Source: Gottfriedia solisilvae
Lineage (GTDB): Bacteria > Bacillota > Bacilli > Bacillales > Bacillaceae_G
Direction of reading: 5' to 3'
Length of the DNA: 64,000 bases
Assembly: GCF_002128405.1 (NCBI RefSeq)
Contig: NZ_NETJ01000001.1
Location: forward strand, 558,001-622,000
The translations under genes were made by a program, and so were the position numbers. The notes below the pieces were generated by a model. That model searched no databases and had not been told where the DNA came from. It saw nothing but the letters and a program-made list of their open reading frames with translations. This document shows positions 28,503 through 37,785 of this stretch, one piece after another; position 1 is the stretch's first letter; each line of letters opens with the position of its first letter.

Positions 28503-28949
28503 ATGGCATTAAATTGGATCGTTGGATTTGTAATTCCATGGATTATTTTTATATTTCATCTAAACCTTAAAGATAAAACTCTTTTAGTTCTCATCGCTCC
28601 ATTTGGAACTTTTCTTGCATATACAATTAATGATATTGGAATCTATTTTGAACTTTGGAAAGTACAGCCATTTGATCACCCATTATCCGAGATGCCTTTT
28701 AATATTGGACTCTATCCTGTTTTTGGATGCTATTTAATTTACTTTATAAAGAAATACAAACATCCTTATGTATTTATTATCGTACTGTCATTACTTACAA
28801 CAGGTCTAGAATACGGCTACCTGATTGCGGAAAATGTAAATTACGGAAATGGATGGAGTATATATTGGACGATTTTGTCCTACGTAATTCCTTTTACAAT
28901 CGCCTATTGGTTTTATCTTTATTTGAAAAAGTTAAATATCACGAACTAA
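28503..28949 (+). CDS. CBO0543-type membrane protein
   Basis: 148 residues, about five hydrophobic helices. LLVLIAPFGTFLAYTINDIG and the FNIGLYPVFGCYL block resemble the CBO0543 family of small Bacillus and Clostridium membrane proteins of unknown function. AAAGGAAATGAG precedes ATG. The next gene follows after 150 bases. Confidence 0.7.
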   Translation: MALNWIVGFVIPWIIFIFHLNLKDKTLLVLIAPFGTFLAYTINDIGIYFELWKVQPFDHPLSEMPFNIGLYPVFGCYLIYFIKKYKHPYVFIIVLSLLTTGLEYGYLIAENVNYGNGWSIYWTILSYVIPFTIAYWFYLYLKKLNITN

Positions 28950-29098
28950 CAAATTCTACTATTGTTACTATAATACATCAAAAGTCTACATTCGAAGTAG
29001 GCTTTTTGTTTTGCCTATATATTAATGATACTCCATTTTCACATGTGAACACTTGCCTAATCGACTTCATATACTAATGAAAAATGGAGCTGATCAAT

Positions 29099-29431
29099 TT
29101 GGGCATTTGGATTCATATATCTACGTCTCGACATCAACTAAAACTTTTTGATGGTAGTCAACTAATAAAAACATACCCGATTGGCGTTGGTAAAATGGTG
29201 ACACCTACTCCAGCTGGCACATATACAATCATCAATAAGGACCCAAATCCAGGAGGACCTTTTGGGGTATTATGGATGGGGCTTTCAAGACCACATTACG
29301 GCATCCATGGAACAAATGATCCCGCTTCAATTGGTCATGATGTTTCTCATGGTTGTATAAGAATGCAAAATCGTGATGTTTTGGATTTATCATCCAGAGT
29401 TTCAATCGGAACTGGTGTCGTCATTCAATGA
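29099..29431 (+). CDS. L,D-transpeptidase catalytic domain protein
   Basis: About 110 residues, a bare YkuD domain. The catalytic motif is intact: [10 protein letters not shown] then [12 protein letters not shown] near the C-terminus, with Cys as nucleophile. It forms L,D-cross-links in, or modifies, peptidoglycan; the minimal form without LysM or a signal peptide resembles spore-associated YkuD-type enzymes. Start TTG 29099 is 9 bases from GGAG; ATG 29084 would include the ribosome site. Confidence 0.88.
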   Translation: MGIWIHISTSRHQLKLFDGSQLIKTYPIGVGKMVTPTPAGTYTIINKDPNPGGPFGVLWMGLSRPHYGIHGTNDPASIGHDVSHGCIRMQNRDVLDLSSRVSIGTGVVIQ

Positions 29432-29477
29432 TGATTTCAATCATAGATTATATAACAAGTATTGTTTAAACAAAGTT

Positions 29478-29509
29478 CCCTATTACTAAAACAGTATTAG
29501 GGTTTTTTT
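29478..29509 (+). terminator. Terminator
   Basis: CCCTATTACT (29478-29487) with AGTATTAGGG (29493-29502), one mismatch, then seven T; after the L,D-transpeptidase. Confidence 0.8.
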
Positions 29510-29675
29510 GTACATTATTACATAAAAAGCATTTACATCCATGCAATAAAAAAATAAAGATGATCGTCGTACTAATTTACAATACTAATAAATCCAATAC
29601 TTTTTTAAATTCTATAAATATTCTATACTAATTTAATAGTAAACTTGTAAACGAACACTAATTGGGGGGAAACGT

Positions 29676-30572
29676 TTGAAATCACCACTTATATCATATG
29701 CCTTTTTATTTTTTGCTGTATTTGCACTATCTACTTCTGCAATCTTTGTGAAATTAGCAGATGCACCAGCCTCGATTACCGCATTTTATCGGATGCTTTT
29801 TGCAGCAATGATTCTATTACCTTTTTTAATAGGAAGCAAAAAGAACCAACAGGAATTGAAATCCTTGTCAAAAAAACAATGGGGTCTCGGGTTATTATCA
29901 GGATTATTTTTAGCCACTCATTATGCATTATGGTTTGAATCACTACATTACACTTCTGTAGCAAGTTCGACCGTTATTGTAACTTTACAGCCACTTTTTT
30001 CAATGGTTGGTGGCTATTTTTTATTTAAGGAACGCTTTAGTTTTGGAGCTATAATCGGATGTGTTGTTGCAATTGCCGGAAGTATTGTTATTGGATGGCA
30101 AGATTTTCAGATTAGTGGCCAAGCTTTGTTAGGTGATATTTTAGCTTTTATTGCTGCTGGTGTCATTACTGCTTATTTCTTTGTTGGTCAACATTTTCGT
30201 AAGACACTTTCACTTGTACCATATTCAATTATTGGTTATGCAAGTAGCGCTTTATTCTTATGTATTTATGCAATTTCACTCAATGAGCCCTTCTTCAATT
30301 ACTCAAAACAAACATGGTGGTCATTTGTCGGTATCGCATTTATTGCCACAATCTTAGGTCAAACCATTTTTAATTGGCTTTTAAAATGGTTAAGTACTAC
30401 TGTAATCTCAATGAGTATTTTAGGGGAGACAATCGGAACATGTATCCTGGCTTACTTTATTTTGGATGAAATCATTTCCTTACAGCAAGGAATTGGAATC
30501 TCTATTATTTTAATTGGTCTAGCTATTTTTCTACTCAAACAAAGAAAAATAGAATCAAAGGAAGTAACTTAA
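29676..30572 (+). CDS. EamA (DMT superfamily) transporter
   Basis: 298 residues, ten helices as two five-helix EamA repeats (about 5-140 and 150-290). SAIFVKLADAPASITAFYR at the start and ILGETIGTCILAYFILDE in repeat 2 are typical of RhaT/YdcZ-like exporters. Probable metabolite or amino acid exporter. TTG start with GGGGGGAAA upstream. Monocistronic with terminator. Confidence 0.88.
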   Translation: MKSPLISYAFLFFAVFALSTSAIFVKLADAPASITAFYRMLFAAMILLPFLIGSKKNQQELKSLSKKQWGLGLLSGLFLATHYALWFESLHYTSVASSTVIVTLQPLFSMVGGYFLFKERFSFGAIIGCVVAIAGSIVIGWQDFQISGQALLGDILAFIAAGVITAYFFVGQHFRKTLSLVPYSIIGYASSALFLCIYAISLNEPFFNYSKQTWWSFVGIAFIATILGQTIFNWLLKWLSTTVISMSILGETIGTCILAYFILDEIISLQQGIGISIILIGLAIFLLKQRKIESKEVT

Positions 30573-30584
30573 TTTATGTACATA

Positions 30585-30627
30585 AAAAAACCGCTGATTA
30601 CATTTTAAAAATGTTCAGCGGTTTTTT
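30585..30627. terminator. Bidirectional terminator
   Basis: AACCGCTGA (30589-30597) with TCAGCGGTT (30615-30623), A run before and T run after; between convergent genes. Confidence 0.85.
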
Positions 30628-31362
30628 TTATGAAAGTTTTGCTACTTTTGAAGGATTATTTAACTTATATTTCACTTCTTTATTTAATTTTTTATCAACA
30701 ACTTTACCATCAAATTGATAAGAATTTCCAACTTCTAATTCAGCTGCTTTCAAGGATTTACTAAGGGAGCACCAAGCATCACCAATCGTTAATTCAGTAT
30801 CGCCTTTAACAATCACATTTTCCCAAATAACAATTTCTTCTTCACTATCATTAAAATGATTATATTTTGTTGAAAACTCCTTAACAGTACCATTGAAGTG
30901 AGATTTTTCTGTTGGTAGAACAATTGTTACTGTTTCTTTTTTCTCTTTTGAAGCCTTAGTAGTAGATGTACTTTTCGTTTCTTTTGGCTTAGGATTTTCA
31001 CTCTTTACTTCAGTAGGTTTGCTTGCATTTTCATCTACTATATAAACCTTTTTGAAATTTGGAGACTGCATTTCTTTTAAATACGCTGGATGGATGCTCG
31101 ATAAGTTTCCATCTTCAAATTCAATAATGATTGTATGGTACTCAGCTGTGACACCGTAAGTCTCATACCCGACAATTTTAACGATTCGTTGATAATCCTG
31201 CCCTTTAAATAAAAATTCATGTTTTGGATTCTTATTAAAAAGTCCCCACAATTGACCTTTTTCTAAATAGTCTTCATCAGATAAAAATTTTGTAAATTCC
31301 CCTTTAGGTGGGATATATTTCGTTAATTCACTTTTTTCAATATGTGATAAATTGTTCGCCAT
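30628..31362 (-). CDS. Hypothetical protein with Lys/Thr-rich linker
   Basis: 244 residues, no signal peptide. An N-terminal domain (about 1-120, FLSDEDYLEKGQLWGLFNKN, then EFEDGNLSSIHPAYLKEMQ), a low-complexity linker of Lys, Ser, Thr, Glu and Pro (about 122-155), and a beta-rich C-terminal domain (VTIVLPTEKSHFNGTVKEF). The two-domain, soluble layout suggests a modular binding protein. No family recognised. AAAGGAG upstream. Confidence 0.6.
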   Translation of the reverse strand: MANNLSHIEKSELTKYIPPKGEFTKFLSDEDYLEKGQLWGLFNKNPKHEFLFKGQDYQRIVKIVGYETYGVTAEYHTIIIEFEDGNLSSIHPAYLKEMQSPNFKKVYIVDENASKPTEVKSENPKPKETKSTSTTKASKEKKETVTIVLPTEKSHFNGTVKEFSTKYNHFNDSEEEIVIWENVIVKGDTELTIGDAWCSLSKSLKAAELEVGNSYQFDGKVVDKKLNKEVKYKLNNPSKVAKLS

Positions 31363-31491
31363 GTATAAACTCCTTTTTTAACAATACACTTATTTATTTA
31401 ATAGTAATCTACTTATCATTTTTTCACAATCATCACTGATTTAAAACAATTTATTCTCTTATTTAAGAATGTAATCTTTTAAAGAATTACC

Positions 31492-31520
31492 AAATAAAAA
31501 AAGCAACCAAATTGGCTGCT
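31492..31520 (-). terminator. Terminator of the holin-like gene
   Basis: On the minus strand GCAGCC (31519-31514) pairs with GGTTGC (31508-31503) around AATTT, then seven T. Confidence 0.65.
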
Positions 31521-31523
31521 GAC

Positions 31524-31769
31524 TTACTTTTCTTCTGGTTTATTGATCACATTTTTCGTACCACTATATAGTCCAGTAGCTGATAATCCAATCATTAACC
31601 CTACTACAATACCCTCTTTAATATTACTTGCTATATAAAAGATGCCAAAGAGTAAGCCAAAGAATACACTTACAAATGGAGCGTATTTTGCTGGTAACCC
31701 GCCTCTTTTAAATAATTCTACGATTCCTATGATGAGTGGAATGACTGCTACATTATAGATTTCAAACAT
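31524..31769 (-). CDS. Holin-like small membrane protein
   Basis: 81 residues. Two or three helices (about 5-17, 27-47, 52-70), a KRGGLP turn after the first helix, and a charged tail NVINKPEEK. This is the pattern of Bacillus phage-type holins, but no endolysin is adjacent, so it could be a domesticated relic or an unrelated membrane protein. GGAGGGG ribosome site. Confidence 0.6.
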   Translation of the reverse strand: MFEIYNVAVIPLIIGIVELFKRGGLPAKYAPFVSVFFGLLFGIFYIASNIKEGIVVGLMIGLSATGLYSGTKNVINKPEEK

Positions 31770-32037
31770 CCTACACCCCTCCTTTATTTCAATATATTCT
31801 ATTTTATTAATGCATCCTTCAAAATGTGTCCATTCAGTAATAGTCTCAAAAAATATTTTTGAAAAAATTTTAAGTTGCTATTAACCTATTCCTTCAATAA
31901 TTACATAGTGACTGATCCCATGTTTAGAATAATCGACTTTCATTTCAACCACATGAAAAAATCATGACAATTCATTTAAATTTGTATTCAATAAAAATTT
32001 ATTGTCAAAACTGTATTAATGAAAGGAGTTGACAAAA

Positions 32038-32205
32038 TTGGGATATAGATTAGATTCTAAAATAACTAACATAATGAATGACCTGGATATTGATGAACAA
32101 GAAGCAGCCAATATACTTCATATTCCTAGATCCGATATTTTTGATAGTGTAGATCAAAACGAATTTAGAACAACTCCATATTTAAAATTATTCAATATAT
32201 TTTGA
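32038..32205 (+). CDS. Small HTH-like protein, TTG start
   Basis: 55 residues, missed by ATG-only searches. TTG 32038 is 10 bases from GGAG. The sequence has ITNIMNDLDIDEQEAANILH followed by IPRSDIFDSV, which looks like a helix-turn-helix-sized unit in an acidic protein. A strong terminator starts 12 bases after its stop, which supports a real transcript. No family recognised. Confidence 0.5.
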   Translation: MGYRLDSKITNIMNDLDIDEQEAANILHIPRSDIFDSVDQNEFRTTPYLKLFNIF

Positions 32206-32216
32206 CCTAATGACAA

Positions 32217-32250
32217 AAACCCTTGGACCTAATGGTTTCAAGGGTTTTAT
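32217..32250 (+). terminator. Terminator after the small HTH-like gene
   Basis: AAACCCTTG (32217-32225) with CAAGGGTTT (32239-32247), T-rich tail. Confidence 0.75.
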
Positions 32251-32279
32251 GTTTTATGCTATAGGTAAAGACGATACAC

Positions 32280-32618
32280 TTATCTTCCATAATGTTGATG
32301 TAATTGTTCCATACATTCCTTCCAATTAGGAATTTTTTCATTTTCAATTTCCCAATTTATTTTCTCTAATTCATCTGCAATGTTTCTTGATATTTTCATA
32401 GCTTTTAAATGATTCCCGTTATTTCGGTATTTTTTCATAAATTCTTTATTTTCCCAAACAGTTAGAGTCCAGTATGTCAATAAATTCTCATTTCTTACTG
32501 AAGAATGTATTAAGCCCTCTGATTTTTTTAATTGCTGATTTGATTGAAATGTATGTAAAAAAAATAGTGGTAACATTCTTCTTCCTTTTAAATGTAATCT
32601 CGTAACTGAAATAAACAT
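32280..32618 (-). CDS. DUF3291-like dimeric alpha-beta barrel protein
   Basis: 112 residues. FISVTRLHLKGRRMLPLFFL then LTYWTLTVWENKEFMKKYRN suggest the ferredoxin-like fold of antibiotic-biosynthesis-monooxygenase/DUF3291 proteins. Substrate unknown and catalytic residues not evident. Family call tentative. Confidence 0.6.
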   Translation of the reverse strand: MFISVTRLHLKGRRMLPLFFLHTFQSNQQLKKSEGLIHSSVRNENLLTYWTLTVWENKEFMKKYRNNGNHLKAMKISRNIADELEKINWEIENEKIPNWKECMEQLHQHYGR

Positions 32619-32675
32619 ATCTTCCCTCTTTTTGAAAGTTTTAAAATATAATTAAGTTCGGTAATTGAATGATTA

Positions 32676-33740
32676 CTAGATTAGGTGAATATTGTGCAAA
32701 GATAATAAATCCTTAAAAGCTGGTCTTTCATTTCCATCTCTTCCAACAACATGTGTTGCTGTTACTAAAGAGTTCAAAACAGCCTCTTCAGTAGCTTCTC
32801 CAATTGCTCTAAAGGCTAAATCAATATCTTCTTCATGGATAACTGGAATTGAAATACATTGAGTGGTTTTTTCATGTGGTATTTTAGTAGCAGTTGAAAA
32901 TCCAATGACTACTTCTCCACTACCAGTTGTTATAATTGAACCCGTACGCGAAAGCCCTGTAATTGCTCTTTTTATGATTCTATTTAGCTGCCTTTCTGAC
33001 ACTGGAAGATCAGTTCCTACTATGATAATAATCGACCCTTTGTCTTGTTCCTCTCGTGATTTAAGAATTGCATTACTTAATTCTTCGCCAACAGCCTTTC
33101 CATTTACTTTTAAATCACTCAAAATACCAAAATTAGTTAATACCAAGACGCCCATTGTATAAGTCCCATGTTCCATATTCATGAGTCTTGAAGATGTACC
33201 AATACCACCTTTTAATGAATAACAAAGCATTCCAGTACCTGCTCCAACTGTTCCCTCTGTAACATTTGTTGATGTATTGCTTAAAGCTTCTATAACATGA
33301 TTTTTTGTAATTTGTCTAGCTCGTACATCATTTAAATGCATGTCATTACATTCGCAAACTATTGGATTAACAGTTCCCGTCGTTCTTCCTATTTCCGGAT
33401 TATGATCTAGCATGTATTCGATTAATGCATCAGCAGCTGTACCAATGCTTAGGGTATTTGTTAAAATAATTGGTGTTTCTAATGTACCTAGTTCATTTAT
33501 TTGGATTGTTCCCATCGTTTTCCCAAATCCATTAATGATATGTGTTGAAGCAATTAACTTCTCCTTAAAAATATTCCCTTGGTGAGGAAGGATTGCTGTT
33601 ACACCTGTTTGAATGTCCCCATCACTGAGCGTAACATGACCAACCGTAATCCCTTCAACGTCAGAAATTGCGTTTTGTTTACCAGTTTCTAATTTCCCTA
33701 TTTTCACACCATAATCTCTGATTCGTTTTTGATGACACAT
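32676..33740 (-). CDS. P1 family peptidase / DmpA-type aminopeptidase
   Basis: 354 residues. Ntn-type autoprocessing hydrolase that releases N-terminal L- or D-amino acids from short peptides. ISDVEGITVGHVTL opens the domain; the autocleavage and nucleophile region is KGGIGTSSRLMNM near 207; TGSGEVVIGFSTATKIP near 285 completes the core. The self-cleavage serine is present. ATG behind GGAGGAAAATT. Monocistronic. Confidence 0.88.
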   Translation of the reverse strand: MCHQKRIRDYGVKIGKLETGKQNAISDVEGITVGHVTLSDGDIQTGVTAILPHQGNIFKEKLIASTHIINGFGKTMGTIQINELGTLETPIILTNTLSIGTAADALIEYMLDHNPEIGRTTGTVNPIVCECNDMHLNDVRARQITKNHVIEALSNTSTNVTEGTVGAGTGMLCYSLKGGIGTSSRLMNMEHGTYTMGVLVLTNFGILSDLKVNGKAVGEELSNAILKSREEQDKGSIIIIVGTDLPVSERQLNRIIKRAITGLSRTGSIITTGSGEVVIGFSTATKIPHEKTTQCISIPVIHEEDIDLAFRAIGEATEEAVLNSLVTATHVVGRDGNERPAFKDLLSLHNIHLI

Positions 33741-33914
33741 AAATTTTCCTCCATTATTTCAACAAAAATGTTCTACGTATTCTTCTGCAAAATTATCTAA
33801 ATTTAACGTTAATCGTAAGTACAATTCACCAAGTACAAACTTATGATGAAAATGAATTGATTCTTCGTACTATCTTATACATTCTATTGTCTACTATTAC
33901 AACCCTGCTTAATA

Positions 33915-33950
33915 AAAAATAAAAAATGAGCTACCAAAGGTAACTCATTC
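33915..33950 (-). terminator. Terminator of the YrzF-like kinase gene
   Basis: AATGAGCTACC (33925-33935) with GGTAACTCATT (33939-33949), one mismatch, T-rich on the minus-strand exit. Confidence 0.8.
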
Positions 33951-33985
33951 AAAAAAGAACTATTTTGTATCAAGTATTTAAATTT

Positions 33986-34663
33986 TTACTTTTTAAACGA
34001 AGTTAGTTTCAAAACTATTTTCATAAACTCCTCGTAAGATGCAAAGTACTTATTCCGATGGTTATACCACTTTCGAATCGTTTCTAAGACCCAAAACGGT
34101 ACACTATTTCCATCAATTAAGTGATAGTAATCGTCGTAAGCTTTTTTCAAATGCTCCCATCTAAAATCATTTCCGGATTGATTATACTCTGATATATCGA
34201 GTATTTTTGCTCTTCCATTTTGTAATAAAATATTTTTCAAATGTATATCACGTGGATTTAGCCCTTTTGTTCGTACTATTTCTCTAGCAGCTTCCACATC
34301 ATCTATCACCTGTTGTGGAACGTGAATACCTAGTAAAAGGCAGTCAAATAGCGTTTTCCCTTCCTCATAACTTAAAACAAGGAAATGATCATTTGATGCA
34401 AAACACCTTGAGAAGAATGGCGAGTCCCCGATCATATGATATATATTTTCTTCAACTTTTATTTTATGTACTTTGTCTTTTGCATAAACTTTAAATGCAT
34501 ACTCTGGAGCAAAAAATGATTGAAAGACTGCTGCATCAGTCCCCACACCGATACACTTTAAATCATCAGAATCACCACAAATTGTTACAGGTTCATTGTT
34601 TGGATTTGATAAAACTGTTATCTTTGAGAGTGAATCAATTGCAATTTCCCACTTATTTTCCAC
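33986..34663 (-). CDS. YrzF-like protein kinase
   Basis: 225 residues, compact kinase fold. GVGTDAAVFQSFF resembles the nucleotide loop, YAFKVYAKDK carries the Lys, NPRDIHLKNILLQ is the catalytic loop (Arg-Asp with downstream Asn) and ILDISEY replaces the usual DFG. C-terminal FRWEHLKKAYDDYYHLI. It resembles B. subtilis YrzF/YbdM-type small kinases. GTG start with AAAGGGAG 7 bases upstream. Confidence 0.78.
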   Translation of the reverse strand: MENKWEIAIDSLSKITVLSNPNNEPVTICGDSDDLKCIGVGTDAAVFQSFFAPEYAFKVYAKDKVHKIKVEENIYHMIGDSPFFSRCFASNDHFLVLSYEEGKTLFDCLLLGIHVPQQVIDDVEAAREIVRTKGLNPRDIHLKNILLQNGRAKILDISEYNQSGNDFRWEHLKKAYDDYYHLIDGNSVPFWVLETIRKWYNHRNKYFASYEEFMKIVLKLTSFKK

Positions 34664-34946
34664 ATTTTCACTCCCTTTAAATTCTCTTACTTAATAAATT
34701 ACTTATACTAGTTAAATTTTTTTAATTTATTTTTAATTATATTTTAATATTAGTATAAACGTAAAAAGCTTAAAAAACCAAATATAAGAACTAATATTTC
34801 GATTTATTCTATTTTTTAGCTTCGCATCTTGTTGACAGTATATGTATTTTAAGAACAGTCTATTTCAATCAAAAATAATAACTTTAACGTTCTTCCTATA
34901 GCATTCTTTACACGAAACTTAAATAAGCTTTTATAAAAGTACATAG

Positions 34947-35870
34947 ATGAAAGTGGTGATTTTTATAGCCTATATATTCGATCAAGGGCAATTTCTAGAT
35001 GAATCAACAACTTCTATTAGTTTGAGAAATAAAGGGTTAAATTATGGATTAGGATTTTTTGAAGGAATCCGTGCTTTTTGGAATGAAGAGCAGCAACAAT
35101 TATATGTTTTTCGATTATATGATCATTATTTACGCTTTTTCCACTCAGGCAGGTCGATACATATGGATATCCCCTTTTCACCTACCCAATTAGCTGAGTG
35201 GACGATTCAATTATTACGTTTAAACAATATACGAGAAGATACGTATATACGTCCCATCTGCTTTAAAGGTAGCGATACACTAAGACCTAATTTAACTGAT
35301 CCTTATAACCGAGTGATGATCTATGAAACGATTAGTCACTATTTACCTCAAAAAGAGCTAAAAGTTTGCATTTCATCCTGGATCAGAAATGGAAGCAATA
35401 TGATTCCTCCCCAATCGAAAACAACTGGAGGATATATGAATTCGGCATTAGCAACAGCCGGGGCTATTTTAAATGGTTATGATGAAGCTATTTTCTTAAC
35501 TGAGGAAGGAAATGTAAGCGAAGGTCCAGGTGAAAATATATTTTTGGTTCGTAATAATCAACTTATTACGCCCCCACTATCTGATGACATATTGGCAGGT
35601 ATCACTCGTGAAACTGTAATGACTTTAGCAGAAAATATTTTCCACATGACGGTTAAGGAACAAAGTATTTCTAGAACTGAACTATATTCAGGTGACGAAG
35701 TTTTTTTTACTGGAACAGCAATTGGCATTAAACCAATAATTGAAATTGATCGAAGAATGATTGGATACGGCCAAGAAGGACCGAATACAAAACGAATACG
35801 CGAATTGTATAATCAAATTACAATGGGAAAACATCCTAATTTTATGAAATATTGTACACCTGTTTATTAA
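34947..35870 (+). CDS. Branched-chain amino acid aminotransferase-like protein (class IV)
   Basis: 307 residues. PLP-dependent fold-type IV. Motifs: GFFEGIRAFW near 37, PLP lysine in QSKTTGGYMNSALATAG near 157, GNVSEGPGENIFL near 189, GTAIGIKPI near 255. Close to IlvE in layout; it may transaminate branched-chain 2-oxoacids, or make D-amino acids. No ilv genes are adjacent. Start uncertain: ATG 34947 lacks a clear ribosome site, whereas GGTGA at 34954-34958 lies inside the frame and could serve a slightly later non-ATG start. Confidence 0.85.
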   Translation: MKVVIFIAYIFDQGQFLDESTTSISLRNKGLNYGLGFFEGIRAFWNEEQQQLYVFRLYDHYLRFFHSGRSIHMDIPFSPTQLAEWTIQLLRLNNIREDTYIRPICFKGSDTLRPNLTDPYNRVMIYETISHYLPQKELKVCISSWIRNGSNMIPPQSKTTGGYMNSALATAGAILNGYDEAIFLTEEGNVSEGPGENIFLVRNNQLITPPLSDDILAGITRETVMTLAENIFHMTVKEQSISRTELYSGDEVFFTGTAIGIKPIIEIDRRMIGYGQEGPNTKRIRELYNQITMGKHPNFMKYCTPVY

Positions 35871-35910
35871 ACGCTATTAAGTGATTTCAAAATTAATTTT
35901 CAATAAATGA

Positions 35911-35951
35911 AAAAAGTAACCCATTAGAATTCGTACAGGGTTACTTTTTCC
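35911..35951 (+). terminator. Terminator of the aminotransferase gene
   Basis: AAAAAGTAACCC (35911-35922) with GGGTTACTTTTT (35938-35949). Confidence 0.85.
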
Positions 35952-36096
35952 TTTTGTCTTTTTCCAATTCGTTCAAAGACTTAGGGGTTATTTATGGATT
36001 GGTTTCTATATATATTAATTATTTGATGAATCTTTGTAAGACGAAACTTCACTAAAAGAATTATGATTAAATCTATCTATTTATGTATTAAGGTTC

Positions 36097-36312
36097 TTAT
36101 ATTTCACTTCTATCTTTACTTACTATTTTAATTAATTCATCAATTTTTTCATTTCTTTCTTTGTCTAAATTTATTTTTGCATTCATAAATTTAATAATTT
36201 TAGTTACAAAGTAAATACCAATGCAAAGTAGCACAAACTTTAAAAACACTGGAAAGTAAACATAAAAAAGCATAATACCATCTGTAGCAAATACTGTTTC
36301 ACCGTTAAACAT
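36097..36312 (-). CDS. DUF4083-like small membrane protein
   Basis: 71 residues. One helix at about 17-40, then a charged amphipathic tail KERNEKIDELIKIV typical of the DUF4083 family. Function unknown. AGGTTAAAA ribosome site, moderate. Confidence 0.6.
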   Translation of the reverse strand: MFNGETVFATDGIMLFYVYFPVFLKFVLLCIGIYFVTKIIKFMNAKINLDKERNEKIDELIKIVSKDRSEI

Positions 36313-36449
36313 TTTTAACCTCCAAAATTGTATAAATTCAAATCAACACTTTTTAAAATAAATAAAATGAGTTGTTGCAAAAAATTTGATGTAGCGTAAT
36401 AGAAAAAACACAAAACAAGAAAAGTATCTTATCTTAAACTACTCAATCG

Positions 36450-36749
36450 TTAATCAAAACGTACCGTATCTATTCCATCTATAATATCTTCTAATTCTGT
36501 TAAAAAATTTATTTGTACTGGTGCTGGAATTTGCTCCATCCAATTTTTTATTTCAGGTACCTCTTCAGCTTCCTCAATATTTAATGGTTTTGGATCAAGG
36601 GTTTCCCACCATTTTTTCAATTCATCAATAAACTCATAAAAATAGCGTTCAAATCTTTCTGCCCATTCTGCGCCTTCATCATCTGAAGTTTTTTGCATCA
36701 TTCCCCAGGCTTCCATTGCAGTTTCAAAATATTCATCTATCTTCTTCAT
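36450..36749 (-). CDS. Hypothetical acidic protein
   Basis: 99 residues, strongly acidic and Trp-rich (RYFYEFIDELKKWWETL near 36-52, a Pro/Glu linker, then a helical end TELEDIIDGIDTVRF). Soluble. AAAGGAG 6 bases before the ATG. No family recognised. Confidence 0.6.
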   Translation of the reverse strand: MKKIDEYFETAMEAWGMMQKTSDDEGAEWAERFERYFYEFIDELKKWWETLDPKPLNIEEAEEVPEIKNWMEQIPAPVQINFLTELEDIIDGIDTVRFD

Positions 36750-36954
36750 TTTGAACTCCTTTCTTCATACATCTTCAACTATAATTAATCGATAAATTAA
36801 ACTTAAGGTAGTTTGTTAACATAACTTATAAAAATTGTAAATTGACTAGATTAACAATAAGAAGAACTATATGTTTACTTAATATAATAGCGTAATTCAG
36901 ATGAAAATCCTTCAATTTTTTACAACTCCAAACTAAAACCAACAAAAAATAAAT

Positions 36955-36989
36955 GAAATAAATAGGCTGCCGAGATATACTCGACAGCC
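36955..36989 (-). terminator. Terminator of the YrrS-like gene
   Basis: GGCTGCCGAG (36965-36974) with CTCGACAGCC (36980-36989), one mismatch, AT-rich exit. Confidence 0.75.
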
Positions 36990-37019
36990 TTAGTCCAATA
37001 GGTACTCCCTATCTTCTTT

Positions 37020-37619
37020 TTATGAAGCAGGTTCAATTTTTGTTGCTATATAACCTGTGCCATTCCATTCAAGAAACACACGATATTTTTGTGAGCCTTT
37101 TTCTTTTGCAGAGACAGTCCCAACTGAACCTCCTGGGTTGCTTTTATCGCTCCCTAAAAACCAAACAGTCATATTACTTTGATCTATTCCAGTAGAAGTT
37201 GAGATTGTCTGTAGCATATCCTGCCAATCTTGAGAACTAGAATCATAGTTTGTAACATGCTGCATTCCTGTTTGTTCCGGCGTTTCTGGAGCTATAGTTG
37301 AATTTGACTGAGAGCTATCCGGCGTAGAATCTCCAGACACTGTATCACTACTTGATTGATCAATTTGAGTTTGATCTTCAGACGATGTGTCCTCATTTGT
37401 TTCATCTACTGTAGAATCCTCTTCTGCAGTTGGCTTTTCCTGATTTTCGGTTGAAGCTTGAGTACTTTTTGGGGATGCATTGTTATCATTTGATGAAAAA
37501 ATCGAATACATAACAAATACAATCAGTATAAGACCTATTGCAATTGATCCAGTTAAAATCAATTTGGTTTTTTTTCTTTTTGCTCTAGATGTTGCACGTG
37601 AATTTCCATTATTCAACAT
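37020..37619 (-). CDS. YrrS-like DUF1510 membrane-anchored protein
   Basis: 199 residues. A basic N-terminus (RATSRAKRKKTK), one helix (about 25-42), a long Ser/Thr/Asp/Glu/Gln linker (about 45-125), then the DUF1510 domain (DSSSQDWQDMLQTIS to KYRVFLEWNGTGYIATKIEP). B. subtilis YrrS is encoded with PBP4a/pbpI and contacts the division and sporulation machinery. No pbp gene is adjacent here. ATG 37619 has GGGAGAG upstream. Confidence 0.82.
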   Translation of the reverse strand: MLNNGNSRATSRAKRKKTKLILTGSIAIGLILIVFVMYSIFSSNDNNASPKSTQASTENQEKPTAEEDSTVDETNEDTSSEDQTQIDQSSSDTVSGDSTPDSSQSNSTIAPETPEQTGMQHVTNYDSSSQDWQDMLQTISTSTGIDQSNMTVWFLGSDKSNPGGSVGTVSAKEKGSQKYRVFLEWNGTGYIATKIEPAS

Positions 37620-37785
37620 AACCACTCTCCCAAATCTGAGAATGTCAAAATTCTACCATGTGTAATGAAAAACTTGAAGTATTTCTCATAAAATTAACCA
37701 TTTCGTAATACAACTGATAACTTCCTTTTCATGAATTTACATCCAAATGAACTACTCCAAGTCTGGAAAATTAAATTGAACAGTA

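Noticed and set aside
31524-31769. Prophage remnant around the holin-like gene
   Set aside because: No endolysin, tail, integrase or other phage gene nearby; one small membrane protein is not enough.
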